Of a DNA stretch of 11,738 nt, positions 1 to 6,029 are shown piece by piece (the first letter of the stretch is position 1; each line of letters starts with the position of its first letter). Both the position numbers and the translations under genes were made by a program. The notes beneath the pieces were generated by a model, which worked only from the letters and a program-made list of their open reading frames with translations, was not told where the DNA came from and searched no databases. This DNA is from GCA-2698665 sp038101125 (GTDB lineage: Bacteria; Pseudomonadota; Gammaproteobacteria; GCA-002705445; GCA-002716945): assembly GCA_038101125.1 (NCBI GenBank), contig JAYNVZ010000030.1, positions 1 to 11,738 on the forward strand, given 5' to 3'.

Positions 1-270
1 ATCAGCCTTCGCTAGCTTCTTTCTGCGTGTTTTGGGAGCCATTTTTACTGTTGTATATAGCTCTAATCTATCTTCTGTCTTTATAATGTAATCTTCGTTC
101 ATAATTTTACCATAAACTCCTATTTTAAAATCTTTGTTAGGTGATAAAGACTCTATGTTAAATTTTTCAACAAAAACTTTAATTGAAATATTCTGTGGAA
201 TATTAAATATTTTATACTTTAAATTGTTCTCAATATTATAATAAAAGGTTATTGGGAATACTTTACTCAT
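1..270 (-). CDS. rnfH: RnfH family (UPF0125) ubiquitin-like protein, C-terminus beyond window
   Basis: Reading the minus strand from the ATG at 270 gives 90 open codons and no stop before the window edge, so the extreme C-terminus is missing. The protein has the short beta-grasp layout of RnfH/RatB. It contains an N-terminal hydrophobic strand (VFPITFYYN), a middle LSPNKDFKIGVYGK stretch matching the family's NKVGIFGK region, and a basic tail after APKTRRKKL matching the usual DPKExRR. The start codon overlaps the ratA stop by 8 bp (ATGAGTAA), which suggests translational coupling. E. coli has the same ratA-ratB(rnfH) order downstream of smpB. The family's molecular role is poorly defined; the name comes from association with rnf electron-transport operons, and none is visible here. 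Assignment is firm at family level only. Confidence 0.85.
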   Translation of the reverse strand, partial: MSKVFPITFYYNIENNLKYKIFNIPQNISIKVFVEKFNIESLSPNKDFKIGVYGKIMNEDYIIKTEDRLELYTTVKMAPKTRRKKLAKAD

Positions 271-700
271 TGGATTTTAATTTAAATGCTTCGGAGATAA
301 ATGAGTCTAGGATTGACGACATAATTGTTGAAAAAACTGGTTTAATTGACATTTCAATTAACTTATTATCAAATTTATATTCTAAGTATAGTGTTACACT
401 TGTATTATACTCATCAATCATATCAAACTTCCAGTAACCCTCTAAGTGACTAAAAGGCCCATCGATTAGCTGTAAATTTATAATTTTATTTTTCTCAAAA
501 ATATTTTTAGTAGTAAATTTCCAGTTGATCAAACTTTTTGATATCTCTATTTCTGCAGTCATAACATTTGGTTCTTTTGAAATTATGGTTGAACGAGAAC
601 ACCATGGTAGAAATTTCTCATAGTTATCGACATTATTTATTAAATTAAATATCATTTCTTTGGTCACATTAATTTTTTCTGATTTGTTGATATAATTCAT
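263..700 (-). CDS. ratA: RatA / COQ10-like START-domain protein
   Basis: This 145-residue protein is close to the 158 of E. coli RatA (YfjG). It belongs to the polyketide-cyclase/START fold that includes mitochondrial COQ10, a ubiquinone-binding chaperone. Visible family signatures are the YEKFLPWC segment near residues 28-35, the GPFSHLEGYWKF stretch near residues 81-92, and a long amphipathic C-terminal helix. RatA was described in E. coli as interfering with 70S ribosome association, while the COQ10 relationship suggests a role with respiratory quinones; the sequence does not decide between them. The ATG at 700 follows the transporter stop by 3 bp and the 3' end overlaps rnfH by 8 bp, so all three are probably read on one message. 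No convincing Shine-Dalgarno is seen, consistent with coupling to the upstream gene. Confidence 0.9.
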   Translation of the reverse strand: MNYINKSEKINVTKEMIFNLINNVDNYEKFLPWCSRSTIISKEPNVMTAEIEISKSLINWKFTTKNIFEKNKIINLQLIDGPFSHLEGYWKFDMIDEYNTSVTLYLEYKFDNKLIEMSIKPVFSTIMSSILDSFISEAFKLKSNE

Positions 701-703
701 GTA

Positions 704-2137
704 TTAAAACAGTCCGTTGACAAAAATAAGCGTTACAGCTACCGGTGCAACATAGCGAACTAAGAACCTCCATGCTCCGAATTTAATAGTAGACATGTTT
801 AGTTCATTTAAAACAATATTTCTTTTTACAATGAAGCCAACAAATATAGCGATTAATAATCCACCTAAAGGAAGCATTACTTTCGATGTAAAATTATCTA
901 GTAAGTCAAAAAAGTTATATCCAAATACTTTTAAATCTGCAGCATAACTAAAAGATAATATCGTGCCTATACCCAACAACCATGTAATTGCTCCTAACTT
1001 AATACTTGCTTCAGAGCGTGTTATTGAGTTATTTTCAATCATATAAGTAATAGCAGGCTCAATTAGCGAAATTGATGAAGTAATAGCAGCAAAGAAAAGT
1101 AAAATAAAAAATATAGCCGCTACTATGCTGCCACCAGGCATTGCTCCAAATGCTATTGGTAGAGTTTGAAATATTAAACCAGGACCAGCAGTCGAAGGGT
1201 CTAAGCTATAGGTAAAAACAATTGGAAAAATTATGACTCCTGCTATAATTGCCACAAATGTATCAGCAAATGCGACAATAGTTGTCACATATGGTATCGA
1301 TGAGTCATCTGATAAATAAGACCCATATATCATTAGAGACCCCATTCCAATGCTCAGTGAAAAAAATGCCATCCCCATTGCGCCTAAAATTACATCGCTA
1401 TCAATTTTAGACATATCAGGTATAAACATATAACTAAGTCCATCATAGAACCCACTCAGCGTTGATGCATAGAATGCTAGAGCAATTAATAAAATAAATA
1501 AACCTGGTATAAGTATCTTTACAGATTTCTCTAGGCCACCTTTAACACCTTTGGAAACAATATAACAGGTCAACAGCATAAAGAGAGTATGCCACCCAAG
1601 TAATTTTTCAGGATCGCTCACAAGATTATTAAATAATGACTTTGATTGTTCAACATCAATACCAGCGAAAGAACCTGATAATGCTTTAAATATATAAGAC
1701 ATAGTCCATCCCGCTATTACGCTATAGAAAGATAATATCAGAATACCTGCTATCATGCCTGACCAACCAACTAACTGCCAATTAGTATAGTCATCTGCGT
1801 TAGAGTACTTTTGTGATTTGGTTCTTACCCTATTAAGATCATTATCTACTTCCTGAACCGCAAAAGTACTAGATTCATGAGATAAATATTTAAGACTTCC
1901 AACTGGATTTTGTTTCCCATGTCTTCCAACTAGGACTTCGGCGATCATTATTGGCAGCGCTATTAGTAAAACACTTAAAATATAAATTACTACAAAAGCT
2001 CCACCACCATATTCACTTGTCATCCATGGAAATTTCCATATGTTACCAAGACCTACAGCTGACCCTGTTGCTGCAAAAATAAAGACAAGACGCGATGACC
2101 ATTGACCATGTATTGATTTTCTACTATTAGGTTTAAT
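704..2137 (-). CDS. Sodium-dependent transporter, SNF/NSS family, probable AUU start
   Basis: This is a multi-spanning inner-membrane Na+-coupled symporter with the LeuT fold. Family members import amino acids or other small amines; the substrate cannot be read here. The first helix carries SAVGLGNIWKFPW, the unwound Na+/substrate-binding segment. Later segments include FFSLSIGMGSLMIYGSYL (TM6 region) and FAAITSSISLIEPAITYMIE (TM8 region). The first ATG in frame (2023-2021) falls after that first segment and would delete it. Translating upstream in the same frame gives QWSSRLVFIFAATGSAVGLGN, typical of the family, then an in-frame TAG at 2161-2159 with no ATG, GTG or TTG between. ATT at 2137-2135, 6 nt after TAAGGAG, gives 477 residues with a short polar N-terminus, as expected. 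The gene sits between smpB and ratA, which are neighbours in E. coli. It is probably the first gene of an operon with ratA and rnfH. Family call is firm; the start is inferred. Confidence 0.9.
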   Translation of the reverse strand: MKPNSRKSIHGQWSSRLVFIFAATGSAVGLGNIWKFPWMTSEYGGGAFVVIYILSVLLIALPIMIAEVLVGRHGKQNPVGSLKYLSHESSTFAVQEVDNDLNRVRTKSQKYSNADDYTNWQLVGWSGMIAGILILSFYSVIAGWTMSYIFKALSGSFAGIDVEQSKSLFNNLVSDPEKLLGWHTLFMLLTCYIVSKGVKGGLEKSVKILIPGLFILLIALAFYASTLSGFYDGLSYMFIPDMSKIDSDVILGAMGMAFFSLSIGMGSLMIYGSYLSDDSSIPYVTTIVAFADTFVAIIAGVIIFPIVFTYSLDPSTAGPGLIFQTLPIAFGAMPGGSIVAAIFFILLFFAAITSSISLIEPAITYMIENNSITRSEASIKLGAITWLLGIGTILSFSYAADLKVFGYNFFDLLDNFTSKVMLPLGGLLIAIFVGFIVKRNIVLNELNMSTIKFGAWRFLVRYVAPVAVTLIFVNGLF

Positions 2138-2143
2138 ATCGAT

Positions 2144-2149
2144 CTCCTT
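2144..2149 (-). promoter_or_regulatory. Strong Shine-Dalgarno of the transporter gene
   Basis: The minus strand reads TAAGGAGAT here, matching the consensus TAAGGAGGT at 8 of 9 positions. The AAGGAG core lies 6 nt upstream of the ATT at 2137-2135. It is the best ribosome-binding sequence I see in the window. It lies about 120 nt upstream of the first in-frame ATG, so it cannot serve that codon, and this decides the start in favour of ATT. Confidence 0.75.
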
Positions 2150-2175
2150 AATATTATGCTATTATGATATTTACT

Positions 2176-2203
2176 ATTATACATAATGTCATAAATATAT
2201 GAA
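2176..2203 (-). promoter_or_regulatory. Possible promoter of the transporter-ratA-rnfH operon
   Basis: The minus strand has a perfect TATAAT at 2181-2176. TTCATA at 2203-2198, 16 bp upstream, matches 4 of 6 bases of a -35 box. A transcript would start near 2169 and have a leader of about 30 nt carrying the Shine-Dalgarno. The -35 would overlap the smpB start codon. Perfect -10 matches arise easily by chance in such AT-rich DNA, so this is tentative. Confidence 0.35.
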
Positions 2204-2645
2204 TATATTGTGCACCAATAAAAAAGCGACTTTTAAATATTTTCTACTTAAAAAAATCGAAGCTGGGTTAAATTTGCATGGCTGGGAAGTTAAAAGCATA
2301 AAGTTAGGTCATGCCCAGATTTCTGAAAGTTATATTACAATTAATGAAAATGAGGCTTTTCTCGTCAATGCACATCTTAAAGTATTATCTAATACATCTG
2401 ATTCAGATAAAGTAAATTCTAGAAGAGCTAGGAAGCTTCTACTAAACAGAAGAGAATTAATAAATTTATCAAATGAAATTAAGCAAAATGGCTATTCTAT
2501 AGTTCCAACGAAAATATATACAAAATCATCTCTAATAAAACTCGAAATAGCTCTTGCTAAAGGTAAAAAAACACATGATAAACGCGCAGATATTAAAAAT
2601 AGAGAATGGGAACGTTCAAAAGATAGAATACTTAAAAAAAGGTGA
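2199..2645 (+). CDS. smpB: SsrA (tmRNA)-binding protein SmpB
   Basis: SmpB is the protein partner of tmRNA. It binds the tRNA-like domain and delivers tmRNA to stalled ribosomes for trans-translation. The 148 residues are close to the usual 150-160. The family core is clear: NKKATFKYF near residues 7-15, EAGLNLHGWEVKSIK at 21-35, an AFLVNAHL strand, and the basic C-terminal tail KGKKTHDKRADIK ending in KDRILKKR, which inserts into the empty mRNA channel. The ATG at 2199 is the only plausible start, because an in-frame TAA lies 15 nt upstream. No Shine-Dalgarno precedes it. The gene diverges from the transporter and converges on dnaQ, leaving 1 bp between the two stop codons. The tmRNA gene ssrA, which often follows smpB, is not in the window. 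Confidence 0.97.
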   Translation: MNILCTNKKATFKYFLLKKIEAGLNLHGWEVKSIKLGHAQISESYITINENEAFLVNAHLKVLSNTSDSDKVNSRRARKLLLNRRELINLSNEIKQNGYSIVPTKIYTKSSLIKLEIALAKGKKTHDKRADIKNREWERSKDRILKKR

Positions 2646-2646
2646 A

Positions 2647-3306
2647 TTAGTTTTTAAAATACTTTTCATGCTCTTCTATATCTTGTGTGTCAGCATATAT
2701 TATTTTAGCTTTTCTGTTTTCAATAATAGCATTTGTATCATGATTCTTGTCAACATTAGCCTCACTCAATCCTTTGATAAGAGTTTGCCCCTGTGTCATT
2801 CTAAGGTAAACGTTTGCAAGCAATTGAGCATCTAATAAAGCGCCATGTAGACTGCGGTCAGTATTATCAACTGAATATCTAGAACATAGGGCATCAAGCG
2901 TATTTCTTTTACCGGGTGAAGCTTTCCTTGCAATTTTCAGCGTATCTATAATTTCTCTAGAATTTTCCAAAGATGCTTCATCATGATTAGATTGAGCATA
3001 CTCAGATTTTAAGAAACCAAGATCAAAAGGAGCATTATGAATAATTAATGGTGAGTCAGATATATAGAGTGCGAACTCATCTATTATGTCATCAAAAATA
3101 GGTTTGTCTTTTAAATCCTCATTCGATATCCCATGTACCTCATATGCTTTTTCGTCTACGAGTCTCTGTGGGTTAATATATTTATGAAAAGAATTGTCTG
3201 TTATATTTCTATCAATAATCTCTATACATCCTATTTCTATGATTTTATGTCCACTATCTACATCAAGCCCTGTTGTTTCTGTATCCAATACTATTAATCT
3301 TTCCAC
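2647..3306 (-). CDS. dnaQ: DNA polymerase III epsilon subunit (3'-5' proofreading exonuclease)
   Basis: DnaQ proofreads for the replicative polymerase as part of the alpha-epsilon-theta core. All DEDDh catalytic residues are present. D8 and E10 lie in LDTETTG, D95 in HNAPFDLGF, and H154 and D159 in SLHGALLDAQ. Each is offset by exactly -8 from E. coli D12(-4 at the N-terminus)/E14, D103, H162 and D167 in the later motifs. At 219 residues it is shorter than E. coli (243), mostly in the C-terminal alpha-binding tail. The position of the E. coli clamp-binding motif QTSMAF reads QTLIKG. The start is GTG at 3306-3304, 7 nt after AAGGAG (3319-3314). The 5' end overlaps rnhA by 13 bp. rnhA and dnaQ are classic neighbours in Gammaproteobacteria, here co-directional rather than divergent as in E. 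coli. Confidence 0.96.
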   Translation of the reverse strand: MERLIVLDTETTGLDVDSGHKIIEIGCIEIIDRNITDNSFHKYINPQRLVDEKAYEVHGISNEDLKDKPIFDDIIDEFALYISDSPLIIHNAPFDLGFLKSEYAQSNHDEASLENSREIIDTLKIARKASPGKRNTLDALCSRYSVDNTDRSLHGALLDAQLLANVYLRMTQGQTLIKGLSEANVDKNHDTNAIIENRKAKIIYADTQDIEEHEKYFKN

Positions 3307-3743
3307 CCTAGCGCTCCTTTTCTTGCTAATTCATCAGCCATATTATTAAATCTACTATCCTCTGAAGAGTTATCTTGATGAGCTTTAATCCATTTCCACT
3401 CTACATCATATTTGTTATTAAGTGCATCAAGCTCCTGCCATAAGTCTTGATTCTTTACTGGCTTTCTTGAACTTGTTAACCAATTATTATTTTTCCAGTT
3501 CTTAATCCAGCTCGTAATACCATCCTTAACATACTTTGAATCTGTATGGAGAACTATTTTTTGGTTAATCTCTGATTTGCTTATCCCCATTATTGCTGCT
3601 TTTAATTCCATGCGATTGTTAGTAGTATTTTCTTCACTACCAGAATATTGATAGGGTTTGTCAGTGATTAAAACAACGCCCCAACCACCTGAACCAGGAT
3701 TACCACTACATGCTCCATCCGTATATACTTTTGTCTCTTTCAT
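3294..3743 (-). CDS. rnhA: Ribonuclease HI
   Basis: RNase HI cleaves RNA in RNA-DNA hybrids, removing R-loops and primers. At 149 residues it is close to E. coli (155). The active-site carboxylates are all visible: D9 in VYTDGACSGNPG, E46 in NNRMELKAA, D68 in LHTDSKYV and D137 in MADELARKG, plus the mobile H122 in WIKAH. The interval between H122 and D137 is 15 residues, against 10 in E. coli (H124 to D134), so this flexible catalytic loop is expanded. The C-terminus stops soon after the ADELA helix and lacks the longer tail of the E. coli enzyme. The ATG overlaps the methyltransferase stop by 4 bp (ATGA), and the 3' end overlaps dnaQ and carries its Shine-Dalgarno. Confidence 0.97.
   Translation of the reverse strand: MKETKVYTDGACSGNPGSGGWGVVLITDKPYQYSGSEENTTNNRMELKAAIMGISKSEINQKIVLHTDSKYVKDGITSWIKNWKNNNWLTSSRKPVKNQDLWQELDALNNKYDVEWKWIKAHQDNSSEDSRFNNMADELARKGALGWKD
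3314..3319 (-). promoter_or_regulatory. Shine-Dalgarno supporting the GTG start of dnaQ
   Basis: AAGGAG on the minus strand lies inside the last codons of rnhA, 7 nt upstream of the GTG at 3306-3304. It explains why the conserved LIVLDTETTG start of DnaQ is reached from a GTG rather than an ATG. Confidence 0.7.
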
Positions 3744-4468
3744 TTGACCATGTTAGTTGTAGATTTTGGAAAAGATGACAAAAATAGTTTGTTTTTAAAT
3801 TTTAATTTCACTGGAGTTAGAGGGATTATCTTCTTGTTAAACGCGAAAAAATATAAGCCGCCCAAATCTCTAGCCATTATTTTTTGAGCAAAACTAATTT
3901 TATTAAGATGTTTCGAAAATGTTTTTGAGGATATAGGAAAAAAACTGGAAGTATCTTTATATTCTTGCTCATATCCAAGCAGTTTAAACCATTCTTTGAC
4001 ACTATATAATGAATGAAAATTTAATATCCATGGAGGAGAAAGTTTATTCATAAATGGCTTTAATATACCCCACAAGCTAAATTTATTAAATCCTATTACC
4101 GCCACCTTTGCATCATCTGTCGCAATTCTATCTATTTCTCTGACAAGCTCATAAGGATTATCTGTATAATCAAGGGCATGCAGAATAATAATTACATCAT
4201 GCGAATTATCTTCAAAAGGCAATCTTTTTGATTCAGTTATATGATCAGATGATGTTATCTCATCAATGGAAATAAAACTCATATTTTTAGGTGAAGTAAA
4301 TTTTTTACTAAAATCCGAAAGCCCTATAAATAGGACGTTATTACCTACTGTGTGTTTCTTTAATATAGAAATTTGATCATTTATAGTTCTCTTAAGAGTG
4401 CTATTAATAGGTTTCTTATACCATCTGATTAATTCCTTGTATTTATAATTATTTGTATTTAATTTCAT
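3740..4468 (-). CDS. YafS-like SAM-dependent methyltransferase
   Basis: This 242-residue protein resembles the class I methyltransferase (YafS type) usually encoded beside rnhA in Gammaproteobacteria. Family marks are RLPFEDNSHDVIIILHALDY near residues 83-102 (the LPF...S.D.V..pHvLe region), IGFNKFSLWG near 127-136 (usually GFNP.SLWG), PPW, SVKEWFKLLGYE, and RDLGGLYFFAFNKK followed by PLTPVK. The substrate is unknown. The glycine-rich SAM motif I is weak: NNVLFIGLSDFSKKF around residues 43-57 has only one glycine where typical enzymes have two or three. Activity is therefore uncertain. The gene starts at an ATG 52 bp from the divergent mltD start and overlaps rnhA by 4 bp. gloB, which often sits between this gene and mltD, is absent from the locus. 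Confidence 0.82.
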   Translation of the reverse strand: MKLNTNNYKYKELIRWYKKPINSTLKRTINDQISILKKHTVGNNVLFIGLSDFSKKFTSPKNMSFISIDEITSSDHITESKRLPFEDNSHDVIIILHALDYTDNPYELVREIDRIATDDAKVAVIGFNKFSLWGILKPFMNKLSPPWILNFHSLYSVKEWFKLLGYEQEYKDTSSFFPISSKTFSKHLNKISFAQKIMARDLGGLYFFAFNKKIIPLTPVKLKFKNKLFLSSFPKSTTNMVK

Positions 4469-4520
4469 AAATTATTAGTTAGTAATAAACGCCTATGTTT
4501 GATAATCTAATAGATAAGCT
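4469..4520. promoter_or_regulatory. Divergent promoter region between methyltransferase and mltD
   Basis: These 52 bp must hold the start signals of both divergent genes unless those lie inside coding sequence. For mltD, GATAAT at 4501-4506 is a candidate -10, with no good -35. On the other strand no box stands out from the AT-rich background. No operator-like dyad is evident. Confidence 0.4.
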
Positions 4521-6029
4521 ATGTTCCTTCAAAGAATCAAAAATATTACCGTAATTATATTATGCACAAGCTTTATTACAAGTTGCAACCAATCAATTAG
4601 CTATAAACGACCACAAATTCTGACTAATTTTGGTAGTTTTGAATGCTCAACACATAAACTAGCGGGTAAACAGTACTCAAACATCTGGGAAAAGACTAGG
4701 AGTGGGTTTTGTCTGGATACAGTTTATTCTCCAAGAATCAATAAAGAAATTGAATGGTTCATGAATAATAAAGAGTTCTTATATAGGTCGCTTGATAGGG
4801 CGAGGCCATTTCTGTATCACGTGATACTAGAACTAGAGAGAAACAACCTGCCATTTGAGTTAGCTTTATTGCCGATAGTTGAAAGCGGATATCAATCTTA
4901 TGCATATTCACCATCTAAAGCAGCAGGAATATGGCAGTTTATTCCTCCAACAGCCAGAGAATATGGTCTCAAAAAAAATTGGTGGTATGACGGTCGAAGA
5001 GATATATTTGCTTCAACTAAAGCTGCAAGTCATTTTCTTAAGGATATGAAGCGTCATTTCAAAGGTGATTGGTTGTTAGCGATAGCATCATATAATACTG
5101 GAGCTGGTAATGTTGGCAAATCTATTAGGAAAGCTAATTATGTGCTAGGTAATAAAACATTTTGGGATCTAGATCTTCCAAGAGAAACAGAAATTTATGT
5201 GCCTAAGTTAATTGCTTTGAGAGATATTATGGCTAATCCGGCAGCCTATGGTATCAGACTACCTGCATTGCCAAATAAACCTCAAACTAAGTTTGTTAAT
5301 ATTAAATATCCAGTAGATTTCTATACCATATCTGTATTGTCAGGTGTTGATGAGAAAACTATATATAAATTAAATCCAGGCTTTAGTGCATGGTACTTTT
5401 TACCAACAATGCAAAAAAGATTATTACTTCCTATAAATAATGCTAATAAATTTTCCGAGAGATACTCTAAACTAATTAGTTTAATTTATGATAATCAAAT
5501 ACATTTAGTCGAAAAAGGTGACACTCTCTCAAGAATCTCTAGAAGATATAACGTATCAATCAAATCCATCAAGGTTCTAAACAATTTAAAGTCAGACTTA
5601 ATAAGAATTGATCAAAAACTAAAACTACCAATTGAAGGTGTTGTGGGTGATAAAAATCAAATAAATATAGCAGGCAAAAATTATAAAATTAGAGACGAGA
5701 TAATATTTTATAATCATAAAATAAAAAGATATGACAATTGGTATAAAATTGCGAGAGAATATAATACGAACTTAAAAACTCTCCTCGCTTGGAACAATGC
5801 GAATAAAAAAACCAAACTTAAAGTAGGTCAATTTGTAAGAATAGAAATGAAAAGTCCTGTTCTATCTTCTGATCATAAAAAAAAGCTGAGGTATGTAGTT
5901 GGTTTGGGTGATACTGTGAAAAACATAGCGTTAGGATTTGACGTTACTGAGCGTGAAATACTAAAAAGTAATAATATTAAAAACTCTAGATCTTTAAGAG
6001 CTGGGACAAATTTAATAATAACGAAATAA
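4521..6029 (+). CDS. mltD: Membrane-bound lytic murein transglycosylase D with LysM repeats
   Basis: MltD cleaves the peptidoglycan glycan strand to 1,6-anhydromuramyl ends from the periplasmic face of the outer membrane. The 502 residues begin with a lipoprotein signal: basic N-terminus, hydrophobic core, and lipobox ITSC with the modified cysteine at C22. The following N23 is compatible with export to the outer membrane. The SLT (goose-lysozyme-like) domain spans about residues 105-235. Catalytic E121 lies in LLPIVESGYQ, followed by SKAAGIWQFIPPTA and IASYNTGAGNVG. The C-terminal half has LysM modules at about 327-370 (VEKGDTLSRISRRYNVS) and 457-502 (VVGLGDTVKNIA). A diverged repeat lies between them at 388-441, interrupted near IIFYNHKIKRYDNW. 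The gene is divergent from the methyltransferase, and its TAA directly abuts the stop codon of convergent cysM. Confidence 0.95.
   Translation: MFLQRIKNITVIILCTSFITSCNQSISYKRPQILTNFGSFECSTHKLAGKQYSNIWEKTRSGFCLDTVYSPRINKEIEWFMNNKEFLYRSLDRARPFLYHVILELERNNLPFELALLPIVESGYQSYAYSPSKAAGIWQFIPPTAREYGLKKNWWYDGRRDIFASTKAASHFLKDMKRHFKGDWLLAIASYNTGAGNVGKSIRKANYVLGNKTFWDLDLPRETEIYVPKLIALRDIMANPAAYGIRLPALPNKPQTKFVNIKYPVDFYTISVLSGVDEKTIYKLNPGFSAWYFLPTMQKRLLLPINNANKFSERYSKLISLIYDNQIHLVEKGDTLSRISRRYNVSIKSIKVLNNLKSDLIRIDQKLKLPIEGVVGDKNQINIAGKNYKIRDEIIFYNHKIKRYDNWYKIAREYNTNLKTLLAWNNANKKTKLKVGQFVRIEMKSPVLSSDHKKKLRYVVGLGDTVKNIALGFDVTEREILKSNNIKNSRSLRAGTNLIITK

Noticed and set aside
1..700. ratA-rnfH (ratB) as a toxin-antitoxin module
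   Set aside because: Despite the historical name, both are widely conserved housekeeping-type genes near smpB, and RatA has the COQ10/START fold. Nothing here suggests a toxin pair.
2154..2192. A 12-codon hydrophobic minus-strand frame (MTLCIIVNIIIA) ending 4 nt before the transporter Shine-Dalgarno, resembling a leader peptide
   Set aside because: The best -10 box (2181-2176) lies inside it, so its ATG would not be transcribed from that promoter. It has no Shine-Dalgarno and is as expected by chance in AT-rich DNA.
2632..2657. Inverted repeat TTAAAAA/TTTTTAA at the smpB-dnaQ junction as a bidirectional terminator
   Set aside because: The stem is 7 bp of A-T pairs only, with a 12-base loop, and would be too unstable to terminate transcription reliably.
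2554..2835. Plus-strand open frame overlapping the end of smpB and antisense to dnaQ
   Set aside because: It overlaps two well-supported genes in other frames and has no recognisable motif or start signal.
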